The position numbers and the translations under genes are program-made. 64,000 bases of DNA from Xanthomonas sp. NCPPB 1128 (GTDB lineage Bacteria > Pseudomonadota > Gammaproteobacteria > Xanthomonadales > Xanthomonadaceae), in NCBI RefSeq assembly GCF_001043115.1, contig NZ_LFME01000018.1, positions 32,169-96,168 of the forward strand, in the 5' to 3' direction. Shown piece by piece: positions 8,938-16,998 of the stretch. How positions within the stretch are numbered: the first letter of the stretch is position 1; each line of letters starts with the position of its first letter. The notes below the pieces were generated by a model. That model was not told the origin of the DNA. It saw only the letters and a program-made list of their open reading frames with translations, and made no database searches.

Positions 8938-10026
8938 TCACTCCAGGGTCGGGTAGTCGGTGTAACCCTTGGCACCGCCGCCGTACAGCGTGTCGGCGTC
9001 CACCTGGTTCAAGGGTGCGTCGCGGCGCAGCCGTTCCACCAGGTCCGGGTTGGCGATGAACGGGCGGCCGAACGCCACTGCGTCGGCGCGGCCGGAGGCC
9101 ACGGTCTCTTCGGCCAGCGCCTTGTCGTAGCCGTTGTTGACCAGCCACGGGCCATGGAACTTGGCGCGCAGCGCGGCATAGTCGAAGGCGATGTTGTCGC
9201 GCGGGCCGCCGGTGGCGCCCTCGATCACGTGCACGAAGGCCAGGCCCAGCGGATCCAGCCGTTCCACCGCGCGCTCGAACAGCGGCTGCGGGTCGCTGTC
9301 GCGCGCATCGTTGGCCGGGGTCACCGGCGACAGACGCACGCCGGTACGGTCGGCGCCGATCTCCTGCGCCACCGCCTGCACCACTTCGAACAGCAGGCGC
9401 GTACGGTTCTCGATGCTGCCGCCGTAGGCGTCGTCGCGGTGGTTGCTGCCGTCGCGCAGGAACTGGTCGATCAGGTAGCCGTTGGCGGCATGCACTTCCA
9501 CGCCATCGAAGCCGGCGGCGATGGCGTTGCGGGCGGCACGACGGAAGTCCTCGATCAGCCCAGGGATTTCGTCCAGGCGCAGCGCGCGCGGCGCGGAGAC
9601 ATCGGTGAAGCCCTCGGCGGTGAAGGTTTTGGCGTCGGCGCGCAGCGCGCTCGGCGCGACCGGCGCCGCGCCGTCCGGCAGCAGGCTGACGTGCGAGATG
9701 CGGCCGACGTGCCACAGCTGCAGCACGATCTTGCCGCCGCGGCGATGCACTTCGTCGGTGACCGTCTTCCACGCCGCGACCTGCGCGTCGCTGTAGATCC
9801 CCGGGGTGTCCTTGTAGCCCTGGCCCATCGGGCTGATCTGGGTCGCCTCGGCGATGAGCAGGCCGGCGCTGGCGCGCTGGCCGTAGTACTCGGCGGCCAG
9901 CGGCGAGGGGATGCGACCTTCGCCTTCGGCGCGGTTGCGGGTCAGCGGCGCCATCACGATGCGGTTGGCCAATGCGATCGCGCCCAGGCGCAGCGGCGTG
10001 AACAGCGGGGAAGCGGTGTCGGTCAT
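8938..10026 (-). CDS. nemA: Alkene reductase, old yellow enzyme family (NemA-like)
   Basis: 362-residue FMN-dependent TIM-barrel enzyme. Family marks are FTPLRLGAIALANRIVMAPLTRNRA at the N-terminus, LWHVGRISH, the active-site stretch HAANGYLIDQFL, DDAYGGSIENR, and the flavin phosphate-binding ADAVAFGRPFIANPDL near the C-terminus. It reduces activated C=C bonds of enals, maleimides and nitro compounds with NAD(P)H, consistent with electrophile detoxification. Length matches NemA-type enzymes (~365). The start is the ATG of MTDTASPLF. Divergent from an MFS exporter gene across 264 bp; no TetR/NemR-type repressor gene is adjacent. Confidence 0.92.
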   Translation of the reverse strand: MTDTASPLFTPLRLGAIALANRIVMAPLTRNRAEGEGRIPSPLAAEYYGQRASAGLLIAEATQISPMGQGYKDTPGIYSDAQVAAWKTVTDEVHRRGGKIVLQLWHVGRISHVSLLPDGAAPVAPSALRADAKTFTAEGFTDVSAPRALRLDEIPGLIEDFRRAARNAIAAGFDGVEVHAANGYLIDQFLRDGSNHRDDAYGGSIENRTRLLFEVVQAVAQEIGADRTGVRLSPVTPANDARDSDPQPLFERAVERLDPLGLAFVHVIEGATGGPRDNIAFDYAALRAKFHGPWLVNNGYDKALAEETVASGRADAVAFGRPFIANPDLVERLRRDAPLNQVDADTLYGGGAKGYTDYPTLE

Positions 10027-10290
10027 CGGTGGGTCTCTCGGTGGTGGAGTGGGGCGGGCGACCCTACAGCGTGGCGCTGCAAGGCGGCGTGCGTGCAGGA
10101 CATGGGGACGCACGCGGCGGTTTCGCGGTGGTGCGATGGGACAGTGCGTTGCTGCCGCGGCGTGTTCGCGAGGGCATCGCCGCGCCAGGTGCCGCCAGCG
10201 GCCCACGCAACGCGGCGTTGCGCGCGCGGTGGCTGCAGGATGTGCTGCAATGCACAATAATGGGCGGCCCTTACTTTTCGGGACGTGCGC

Positions 10291-11493
10291 ATGACCTCAT
10301 CCGCCACGGCGCCGCTGTCGCGGCGCGGCTACGTGCTGATCCTGTTCGCGCTGGCGATGGGCGGTTTCGCGATCGGCACCAGCGAGTTCTCCACCATGGG
10401 CCTGATGCCGTACATCGGCCGTGGCCTGGTCATCGATGCGCCGCAGGTCGGGCATCTGATCAGCGCCTACGCGCTGGGCGTGGTGGTCGGCGCGCCGCTG
10501 CTGGCGATCCTCGGCGCACGCTGGTCGCGGCGGGATCTGCTGCTGGCGCTGATGGGCTTCTATGCATTCGGCAACCTCGCCAGCGCAGTGGCGCCGGACT
10601 ATCACAGCATGCTGCTGGCGCGGTTCGTCGCCGGCCTGCCGCACGGCGCCTACTTCGGCGTGGCGACCCTGGTGGCCGCGTCGATCGGTCCGCCCGACCA
10701 GCGCGGCGCGGCGGTCAGTCGGGTGCTGCTCGGCCTCAACCTGGCAGTGCTGGTCGGCAACCCGTTGGCGACCTGGCTCGGTCAGGTGGCGCAATGGCGC
10801 TACGCCTACGCCCTGGTCGCGGTGATCGCGGTGCTGACGGTGGTGCTGGTGTGGCGCCTGCTGCCGGCCGATCCGCAGGAGTCGCGGCCCTCGCCGTTGC
10901 GCGAGCTGCGCGCCTTCAACCGCACGCAGGTGTGGCTGGCGCTGGGCATCGGGTCGATCGGTTTCGCCGGCATGTTCTGCGTCTTCAGCTATCTGGCGCC
11001 GACCCTGATGGAGGTCACCGGCGTGTCCGAACACTGGATCCCGGTGGCGATGGGCGCGTTCGGGCTGGGCGGCTTGCTCGGCAACCTGGCCGGCGGCTGG
11101 CTGTTCGACCGCATGCAGTTCCGCGCGGTGCCGCTGGTGCTGCTGTGGTCGCTGGCGGTGCTGCTGGCGTTCCCGCTGGCGGCGACCTCGCCGTGGGCGG
11201 TGCTGCCGGCGGTGGTCGCGGTCGGCAGCATGGGCGCGCTGGCGCCGGTGTTGCAGACCCGCTTGATGGATGTGGCCAGCGATGCGCAGACTCTGGCGGC
11301 GGCTTCCAACCATGCGGCGTTCAACCTGGCCAACGCGCTGGGACCGTGGCTTGGCGGCATCGCGATCGGCGCCGGCCTGGGCTGGACCTCCACCGGCTAT
11401 GTGGGCGCGGCGATGGCCGTGGGCGGCCTGCTGATCTACCTGTGGGCGCGCCAGGCGGCACGGCGTGCTGCCTGCGCGCACGCGGCCGGCTAG
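10291..11493 (+). CDS. MFS exporter, DHA1 (AraJ/NepI-like) type
   Basis: 400 residues with about 12 membrane segments. The first helix LFALAMGGFAIGTSEFSTMG and the motif LGARWSRRDLLLALM between helices 2 and 3 are typical of the DHA1 drug/sugar efflux group. Expected to export small molecules from the cytoplasm by proton antiport; substrate unknown. The ATG at 10291 has GGGA just upstream; a GTG two codons earlier (10285) is also open. It shares an intergenic region with the divergent nemA-like gene, suggesting joint control in electrophile or xenobiotic response (inference). Confidence 0.85.
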   Translation: MTSSATAPLSRRGYVLILFALAMGGFAIGTSEFSTMGLMPYIGRGLVIDAPQVGHLISAYALGVVVGAPLLAILGARWSRRDLLLALMGFYAFGNLASAVAPDYHSMLLARFVAGLPHGAYFGVATLVAASIGPPDQRGAAVSRVLLGLNLAVLVGNPLATWLGQVAQWRYAYALVAVIAVLTVVLVWRLLPADPQESRPSPLRELRAFNRTQVWLALGIGSIGFAGMFCVFSYLAPTLMEVTGVSEHWIPVAMGAFGLGGLLGNLAGGWLFDRMQFRAVPLVLLWSLAVLLAFPLAATSPWAVLPAVVAVGSMGALAPVLQTRLMDVASDAQTLAAASNHAAFNLANALGPWLGGIAIGAGLGWTSTGYVGAAMAVGGLLIYLWARQAARRAACAHAAG

Positions 11494-11572
11494 GGCGTGC
11501 CCAAACTCACTGAGCGCGCCTGCCAGACCCAACGCGGCGCATTCGGGCAGTGAGGACTTGCCCTAGGCTGCG

Positions 11573-12745
11573 CTAGCGCGGCGGCCGCACGGTCGAGGAC
11601 AACCGCCGCAGCGCGTCCAGCTTGCCCTGGTAACGTGGTTGGCTGGCCGGATCGGCGTGCGCCATGGCCTCGCGCAGCGCCGCGGTGGCGCGGCGGGTGT
11701 CGCCGTTGTGCAGGTAGGCGCGGGCCAGGGCGAAGTACAGCAGGTGGGCGCCGTCGTACAGGTGCAGCGCATGCCGGTAATAGGCGATCGCCGCGGCGTA
11801 ATCCTGGCGCCGCTCCGCCTCGTTGCCGAGCAGGTATTGCTGGAACGGATCGCGCTGGCGCACGCGTTCCATCTGCCGCTGCAGGGCGGCCTCGCGCGCG
11901 CTGTCGCCCACACGCCGGGCCAGGCCCACGGCATTGGATAGCGCCGGCAGATGCTCCGGATCGATCTCCAGCGCCTTGGCGTAGTCGCGTACGGCGGCGG
12001 TGCTGTCGCCATCGCGCATCGCCAGTACGCCCTGGTTGTTCCAGGCCCCGGCGAAGCGCGGATCCATCTGCAGGGCCATCGCCAGATGCGCGCGCGCGCC
12101 GTCGAGGTCGCCGTCGACCATCAGTTCGGCGCCGCGGTTGTTGTAGTAGTGGGCGAGGGCGCGGCGGTCGGAGATCGGCTGCGGCCCACGCCGGTCCATC
12201 AGCACGCTGCGGTCCAGGTCGATGCTGCCGCGGCCGCTGTCCACGCGCACGCCGGCGTTGACGTGGCCGACGTTGTACAACGCATTGCCGTCTTCGTACC
12301 AACTCAGGACGCGGCGCACTTCCTGGACCTGCGCCTGCAGCCCGACGTCGCGTGCCATCGCCACGAACAGCAGGGTGAAGGACAGGCAATTGACGCGACG
12401 GCTGGCGTAGCTCTCGGCGACGCTGTGGGTGGCCTTGGGGTCGTACTGCAGGTTCAGGCCCTTGGCGTCGAAGGCCAGCGCCACCAGTTGCTGCAGGCGG
12501 TGTTCGGCATCGGCGCCGCGGTCGATGCGTTGCTGCAGCAGCGCGTGCAGGGCCGCTGGCAGCTGCATGATCTGTTCCGGCGTCGGCGTCGGCGTGGCGG
12601 CTGCCGCGACGGTCATTGCAGGCGCTGGCGGTGCCGTCTCCTGCTGTGCCGCCGCTGCCAAGCGCGATGACGACATGGACGGGGAAGGGGACGATGGGAC
12701 GGCCATAGCGGCGGCGAGCAGGGCGAACGCAGTCCAGGCGAACAT
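11573..12745 (-). CDS. Transglutaminase-like/TPR exported protein
   Basis: 390 residues. An N-terminal hydrophobic signal-like segment (FAWTAFALLAAAMAV) is followed by an Ala/Pro linker. A transglutaminase-like domain has a plausible Cys120 (RRVNCLSF), His161 (NVGHVNAG) and Asp176 (GSIDLDRS) triad. Tetratricopeptide repeats then run from about residue 200 (YYNNRGAELMVDGDLDGARAHL, AWNNQGVLAMRDGDSTAAV) to the end. Likely a periplasmic or membrane-anchored protease/peptide-modifying factor with protein-binding repeats; substrate unknown. A GAGG ribosome binding site precedes the ATG. The gene is convergent with the MFS gene and divergent from the DUF2383 gene; the shared upstream region carries two palindromes. 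Confidence 0.75.
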   Translation of the reverse strand: MFAWTAFALLAAAMAVPSSPSPSMSSSRLAAAAQQETAPPAPAMTVAAAATPTPTPEQIMQLPAALHALLQQRIDRGADAEHRLQQLVALAFDAKGLNLQYDPKATHSVAESYASRRVNCLSFTLLFVAMARDVGLQAQVQEVRRVLSWYEDGNALYNVGHVNAGVRVDSGRGSIDLDRSVLMDRRGPQPISDRRALAHYYNNRGAELMVDGDLDGARAHLAMALQMDPRFAGAWNNQGVLAMRDGDSTAAVRDYAKALEIDPEHLPALSNAVGLARRVGDSAREAALQRQMERVRQRDPFQQYLLGNEAERRQDYAAAIAYYRHALHLYDGAHLLYFALARAYLHNGDTRRATAALREAMAHADPASQPRYQGKLDALRRLSSTVRPPR

Positions 12746-12875
12746 GACGCACCTCGCGGTGCCCTGCAGTGGCGAGGGCTCGCCTGCACTATAGGCCCTC
12801 GCTGGCGATATGGGACGGTCATCGTAGTGGTGCCGACAAGCGGTCTCCGGCCGATGCGATCGATGGCGGCGGTGA

Positions 12876-12892
12876 TCCACAGCCGCTGTGGA
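12876..12892. promoter_or_regulatory. Palindrome TCCACAG-CCG-CTGTGGA
   Basis: Perfect 7-bp arms around a 3-bp centre, suitable for a dimeric repressor or activator, in the region shared by two divergent genes. The protein that binds it cannot be named from the sequence. Confidence 0.4.
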
Positions 12893-12909
12893 CGAACGTG
12901 GGACAAGCG

Positions 12910-12918
12910 TGTGGATAA
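12910..12918. promoter_or_regulatory. DnaA-box-like nonamer
   Basis: TGTGGATAA is the exact complement of the consensus DnaA box TTATCCACA. Only one copy is seen and there are no replication-origin genes nearby, so this is not an origin. It could be a regulatory or titration site, or chance. Confidence 0.35.
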
Positions 12919-12957
12919 GTCCCTGCCGGCCAGGCGCCGCAATGCGCACAGACAGGA

Positions 12958-12974
12958 TGGTGAAAACTTCACCA
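12958..12974. promoter_or_regulatory. Palindrome TGGTGAA-AAC-TTCACCA
   Basis: A perfect 7-bp inverted repeat with a 3-bp centre, ~220 bp before the DUF2383 gene start. It resembles an operator for a small dimeric regulator. Confidence 0.4.
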
Positions 12975-13193
12975 CATGTCTGACTGCGCAGTGCTGCCCA
13001 TGAACGCGTGTTCACCGCTGGCAATGCGGCGTGACGAGCGAGCGCCGATGGCTCACGTGCGCTTTATGCCGTTCTGCCCAGCATCGCCAACACCACGCAA
13101 CGCGGCAATCCTCTCGACCGCGCCGTGCTATATCCAGGTTCACCCCCGTGTGCCCGTTGCGCGATATCGCCGGCCTCGCTACAGGAGTTTTCC

Positions 13194-13649
13194 ATGAGCA
13201 TCCAGAGCAAGACCACGCACAGCCTCAACGACCTCATCGCCATTTCCCGCGACGGCAAGGACTTCTACGAAGAAGCCGCGAAGAAGGTGGGCGACGCCGA
13301 GTTGTCCGCGCTGTTCCTGCGCATCGCCGGCGTCAAGTCGGACATCGTCAGCAGCCTGAGCGCGGTGGTGCAGTCGGTCGGCGGCAAGCCGGAAGAGCAC
13401 GGCACCATGGTTGGCAGCATGCAGCAGATGTATGGCAAGGTCCGCGCCGCGCTGGGCGACACCAAGTACGGCTACGTCGCCGAACTGGAAGAATCCGAAG
13501 ATCGCCTGCTGAAGGCCTTCAACGAGACCATCGCCGACGCCGATACCCCCGTCGCCGCGCGCGATGCCGCCACCCGCCTGCTGCCGGAAGTGCGCGCCTG
13601 CCACGACGTGATGCGCACCCGCAAGCACGCGATGAAGAACGCGGCGTAA
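13194..13649 (+). CDS. PA2169-family four-helix-bundle protein (DUF2383)
   Basis: A 151-residue, all-helical, soluble ferritin-like protein: SLNDLIAISRDGKDFYEEAAKKVGDAELSALFLRIA and later GYVAELEESEDRLLKAFNETI match DUF2383. Related proteins are often stress- or stationary-phase-induced; their biochemical function is not established. No signal peptide. A strong ribosome binding site (AGGAG then 7 bases) precedes the ATG. Monocistronic, reading away from the transglutaminase/TPR gene. Confidence 0.85.
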   Translation: MSIQSKTTHSLNDLIAISRDGKDFYEEAAKKVGDAELSALFLRIAGVKSDIVSSLSAVVQSVGGKPEEHGTMVGSMQQMYGKVRAALGDTKYGYVAELEESEDRLLKAFNETIADADTPVAARDAATRLLPEVRACHDVMRTRKHAMKNAA

Positions 13650-13792
13650 TCGCTGCCTGCCGCCGGCCCGGCGCGCCGCCATCGCGGCGATGGCCGGGTC
13701 GGCGTGCCGATGGTCTGCAGCGGGACAGTGCGCTTGCTACCATGCGTGCTCGACCGTTGCCCGACCCGATTGCGGCGTTTGCCGCTTCTGCC

Positions 13793-14413
13793 ATGTCTCC
13801 CGATACTGCGCCTGCTGGCGCCCAGTTTTCGCTCGGCTTCGACGCGCCCGCCGCGCGCGAAAGCCTGTTCTTCGCCTTGTTGCCGGACGCGCAGACGGCG
13901 CAGGCAGTGCACCATCTCGGCCAGCAAATTTGCCATGACCATGGATTGCACGGACGCGCGCTGCCGCCCGAGCGGCTGCATGTGACCTTGCACTATCTCG
14001 GCGAGTACGCCGGCATCCCGCCACGCTTGTTGCAGCAGGCCTGCGCCGCTGGACAGGCGCTGGCGGCCGCGCCGTTCGCTCTGGCGTTCGACCGGGCGGC
14101 GACCTTCGACAGCCGCGCGCGCAGCCGGCCGCTGGTGCTGCGCGGCGACGGCGAGCCTGCGCCGCTGCTTGCGCTACGTCAGGCGCTGCAGCAGCAGTTG
14201 GCCCGACACGGCGTGGCGCCGCGCGCCGACGGTGCCTATCTGCCGCACATGACCCTGGCCTATGTCGATCAGGCGCTGGCACCGCAGCACGTGCCGGCGC
14301 TGCATTGGCAGGCGACATCGCTGAGCCTGATCCGCAGCGTACAGGGCCAGGGCCGTTACCTGCACGAAGCGCGTTGGCCGTTGCGCGCCGATCCTGCGCA
14401 GCGCGGCGCATGA
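13793..14413 (+). CDS. thpR: RNA 2',3'-cyclic phosphodiesterase (LigT/ThpR)
   Basis: 206 residues with the two HxTx motifs of the 2H phosphoesterase superfamily: HVTLHYLG near residue 63 and HMTLAYVD near 153. The reaction is hydrolysis of 2',3'-cyclic phosphate RNA ends to 2'-phosphate; the family was first described as an RNA ligase. Cytoplasmic. The ATG giving MSPDTAPAG is used; an in-frame ATG at 13742 would add 17 residues. Its stop overlaps the start of the HD-phosphohydrolase gene by 4 bp (ATGA), implying translational coupling. Confidence 0.88.
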   Translation: MSPDTAPAGAQFSLGFDAPAARESLFFALLPDAQTAQAVHHLGQQICHDHGLHGRALPPERLHVTLHYLGEYAGIPPRLLQQACAAGQALAAAPFALAFDRAATFDSRARSRPLVLRGDGEPAPLLALRQALQQQLARHGVAPRADGAYLPHMTLAYVDQALAPQHVPALHWQATSLSLIRSVQGQGRYLHEARWPLRADPAQRGA

Positions 14414-15009
14414 ACGCGGCGCCGCTGACCCTGCCCGACGCGCAATGGGCGCAATTGCGCGCGGCCTACGCCGAGCCGCCGCGGGCGTATCACCATTTCG
14501 GCCATGTCGAAGCGGTGCTGGCGCACTACGCCGAGGTCGCCGCCGACACCGGCTGGCAGCAGCCGCGCGAGGTCTACCTCGCCGTGCTCTATCACGATGC
14601 GGTGTACCGCGCCGGCCGCGGCGACAACGAAGCACAGTCGGCGCGCCTGGCCGAGGCGGCGATCGCGCAGTGGCTGCCGGACGCCGCGGTGGATGCGGCA
14701 CGGGTGGCCGCGCTGATCGAACTCACCGCGCGCCACGGGCAACTCACCGTCGACTCGGTGGATGCGGACGCGGCGCTGTTCCTGGATTGCGACATGGCCA
14801 TCCTCGGCGCCGCGCCGGAGGCCTTTGCCGCCTACGATCGTGCCATCGCCGAGGAGTACCGCGGGGTGGTGCCGGGCTGGTTGTACCGGCGCAAGCGCCG
14901 CGCTTTCCTGCGCACTGTGCTGGCGCAGCCGCGCATCTTTCTCAGCGAGCGGTTCCACGCGCGCTACGACGCGGCGGCGCGCGCCAACCTGCGCCAGGCC
15001 ATCGGCTGA
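14410..15009 (+). CDS. HD-superfamily metal-dependent phosphohydrolase (COG4339-like)
   Basis: 199 residues. Metal-ligand candidates are YHHFGHVEAVL near the N-terminus, the HD doublet in AVLYHDAVY and LDCDMAILG in the second half. These follow the predicted HD phosphohydrolase family sometimes mis-annotated as an NMDA-receptor subunit. Substrate unknown; nucleotides or 2'-phosphate ends are a guess from the coupled thpR gene. The start ATG overlaps the thpR stop. Confidence 0.8.
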   Translation: MNAAPLTLPDAQWAQLRAAYAEPPRAYHHFGHVEAVLAHYAEVAADTGWQQPREVYLAVLYHDAVYRAGRGDNEAQSARLAEAAIAQWLPDAAVDAARVAALIELTARHGQLTVDSVDADAALFLDCDMAILGAAPEAFAAYDRAIAEEYRGVVPGWLYRRKRRAFLRTVLAQPRIFLSERFHARYDAAARANLRQAIG

Positions 15010-15087
15010 CGGAGCAGTGACCGCGGCCGGCACCGCCTTCTTCCACACTGCCGCGCCGGTCTGCCCCGGCCGCTGCCACGGAGCCTC

Positions 15088-15273
15088 ATGTCCGACCCTG
15101 CCGCCAATGCCGATCCCCGCCCGCAGGCGCCGCTACCCCCCGGCCCCAGCGACTGTTGCGACAGCGGCTGCCCGCTGTGCGTCTACGACCTCTACCACGA
15201 GGAACTGGCGCGCTATCGGCAGGCGCTGGCCGCCTGGCGGCTGCGCCATCCCGGCGCCGACGCAGACGTCTGA
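15088..15273 (+). CDS. Oxidoreductase-like domain protein (small, Cys-rich)
   Basis: 61 residues. The core CCDSGCPLCVYDLYHEELARY matches the short oxidoreductase-like domain found at the N-terminus of some eukaryotic proteins and as stand-alone proteobacterial proteins. Four cysteines in CC-x3-C-x2-C arrangement suggest metal or Fe-S binding. Function not established. The Pro-rich N-terminus is probably disordered. Confidence 0.75.
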   Translation: MSDPAANADPRPQAPLPPGPSDCCDSGCPLCVYDLYHEELARYRQALAAWRLRHPGADADV

Positions 15274-15396
15274 TGGGCCTCTCCAACGCAGGTGATGGCC
15301 CAGGTCCGGCGTACCCGGCATGAACCGCGGCGCGCGTCGCGCTTCGCGCCGCCGCCGTTCGGGATTATCTTTAACGCGCCTTTTCAGGATGGCTGG

Positions 15397-16821
15397 ATGA
15401 TGCAGAAGCGTGGCGGTTGGATGTGGGGATGTGCATTGGGCGGACTGCTCGCGGCCGGCGTCGCCGGTGCGGCACCGGGGGCTACGACCGCCGCCGCGCC
15501 GCGTGCCGGCGCACCGGCAGCGGTGCCGGAAAAGCTCAACCATGGCCGCTTCGAGCAAGTGCCGGTGCTGCTGCCCAAGGGCAATGCGCAGCGCGTGGTG
15601 CTGTGGTTCGCCGGCGGCAAGCACGCCGATGTCGAGCGCATGCGCCAGATCGAGGCGCTGCGCGACGACGGCGCCATGGTCGCGGTGATCGACAGCGCAC
15701 ACCTGCAGGCGGTGCTGGCCAAGATCGACGGCACCTGTGGCTTTTCCGCCGGCGACGTGGAGAACTTCTCGCGCTACGTCCAGGCCTATTTCCACGTGCC
15801 GACCTACCACCTGCCGTTGCTGGTCGGCGACGGCGATGGTGCCGCGCTGGCCTACGCGGTCGCCGCGCAGGCACCCAAGCATCTGCTGGCGGGCCTGCTG
15901 ACCGAGGATTTCTGCCCGGTGCAGGTGCTCGACGACCAGATCTGCGGCGCCGGCATCACCGCGCCGGCGCGTGCGTTGAAGCCGACCGCGCTGCCGGTGC
16001 CGTGGCTGGCCGCGCTCGACGCCAAGACCCGCCGCGATCGCTGCAGCCAGCAGAGCGATGCGTTCCTGCAGAAGGTGGCCCAGGCACGGCAGTTCCGCCG
16101 TAGCGCCAGCGGCGATGCGCTGCCCGGCCTGCGCGCGGCAGTGCGTTCGCTGGGCGACCGGCCCGGCGTCAGCCTGCCGCCGACCCCGGCCGACCTGGCC
16201 GGCCTGCCGGTGGTCGAAGTGCCGGCCGCCGCGGGTGCGGGCGATGCCGACAACGGCAATGTGTTCGCGATCTTCGTCTCCGGCGACGGCGGCTGGGCCG
16301 GGCTCGACCAGCAGGTCGCCGGCGCCCTGGCCAAGGCCGGCATCCCGGTGGTGGGCGTGGATTCGCTGCGCTACTTCTGGAGCGAGCGCACGCCGCAGGG
16401 CTTCGCCACCGACCTGGATCGGATCTACCGCCACTACAGCCACCTGTGGCAGCGCGGACGGGTGGTGCTGATCGGCTTCTCGCAGGGCGCCGACGTGTTG
16501 CCGGCGGCCTACAACCAGTTGCCGGAGGCGATGCGCGACCAGGTGCAACTCACCGCCCTGCTGTCGGTGGGCAAGACCGCCGACTACGAATTCCACGTGT
16601 CCAACTGGATCAGTTCCGGCGACGACGGCCTGCCGATCGCCCCGGAAGTGGCGAAGATGCCGCCGGCGCAGACCCTGTGCCTCTACGGCGAGGACGACGA
16701 CGACGCGCTGTGCCCGGACCTGCCCAAGGGCGGTGTGCAACTTGTCAAGCTGCCTGGCGACCATCATTTCCAGGGCGATTACGCGACCCTGGCCAAGCAG
16801 ATCCTGCAGCGCATTGATTGA
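15397..16821 (+). CDS. acvB: AcvB/VirJ-family lysyl-phosphatidylglycerol hydrolase (virulence factor)
   Basis: 474 residues with a signal peptide (RGGWMWGCALGGLLAAGVAGA), hence periplasmic. The C-terminal VirJ-type alpha/beta-hydrolase half begins NVFAIFVSGDGGWAGLDQQVAG and has the nucleophile Ser362 in GFSQGAD; a C-terminal LPGDHHFQGDY supplies a likely His. In Agrobacterium, AcvB is needed for virulence and removes lysine from lysyl-phosphatidylglycerol made by LpiA/MprF. Here the gene points at mprF across a 624-bp repeat-filled gap, consistent with that role. The start is the first of two consecutive ATGs (15397/15400) after CAGGA; a longer frame from 15292 lacks signal-peptide logic. Confidence 0.88.
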   Translation: MMQKRGGWMWGCALGGLLAAGVAGAAPGATTAAAPRAGAPAAVPEKLNHGRFEQVPVLLPKGNAQRVVLWFAGGKHADVERMRQIEALRDDGAMVAVIDSAHLQAVLAKIDGTCGFSAGDVENFSRYVQAYFHVPTYHLPLLVGDGDGAALAYAVAAQAPKHLLAGLLTEDFCPVQVLDDQICGAGITAPARALKPTALPVPWLAALDAKTRRDRCSQQSDAFLQKVAQARQFRRSASGDALPGLRAAVRSLGDRPGVSLPPTPADLAGLPVVEVPAAAGAGDADNGNVFAIFVSGDGGWAGLDQQVAGALAKAGIPVVGVDSLRYFWSERTPQGFATDLDRIYRHYSHLWQRGRVVLIGFSQGADVLPAAYNQLPEAMRDQVQLTALLSVGKTADYEFHVSNWISSGDDGLPIAPEVAKMPPAQTLCLYGEDDDDALCPDLPKGGVQLVKLPGDHHFQGDYATLAKQILQRID

Positions 16822-16828
16822 CGGCTGG

Positions 16829-16875
16829 GATTGGGGATTGGGGATTGGGGATTCGGGATTCGGGATTCGGGATTG
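16829..16875. repeat. GGGATT-type tandem array
   Basis: Successive GGGATT(G/C)(G) units directly after the acvB stop, shifting from GGGGATT to CGGGATT. Related arrays occur at 21546-21770, 33496-33590, 35697-35860, 54050-54140 and 63853-64000. Confidence 0.8.
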
Positions 16876-16916
16876 GCGGACTGGTCGCGTGACCTGGCTT
16901 GTCCGCTCGCGTCGTC

Positions 16917-16939
16917 GTAGGAGCGGCTTCAGCCGCGAC
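16917..16939. repeat. Single REP-like arm
   Basis: GTAGGAGCGGCTTCAGCCGC followed by GAC, without a partner arm nearby. Same unit as the pairs at 21615 and 43126. Confidence 0.75.
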
Positions 16940-16998
16940 GCCGATCGCTGAAACGTCGGTCCCGCGAGGGGGCACGCATCGCTCGCTTTCGCTGACTC

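Larger units (their letters stand above)
12746..13193. other. Divergent intergenic region with palindromes
   Basis: 448 bp between two divergent genes. It holds a 17-bp perfect palindrome (12876-12892), a perfect DnaA-box nonamer (12910-12918) and a second perfect inverted repeat (12958-12974). No gene in it is convincing; the short open frames have no family features. Confidence 0.6.

Noticed and set aside
6428..9772. Very long minus-strand open frame (over 1000 codons) across the S9 peptidase gene
   Set aside because: Its translation is low-complexity Arg/Gln/Ala and it covers genes with clear motifs in other frames; it is an antisense artefact of GC skew.
12910..12918. Replication origin
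   Set aside because: A single DnaA box without dnaA, dnaN or other origin genes or a cluster of boxes is not enough.
16829..16875. CRISPR-like array
   Set aside because: The repeats are short, contiguous GGGATT units without spacers; no cas genes are present.
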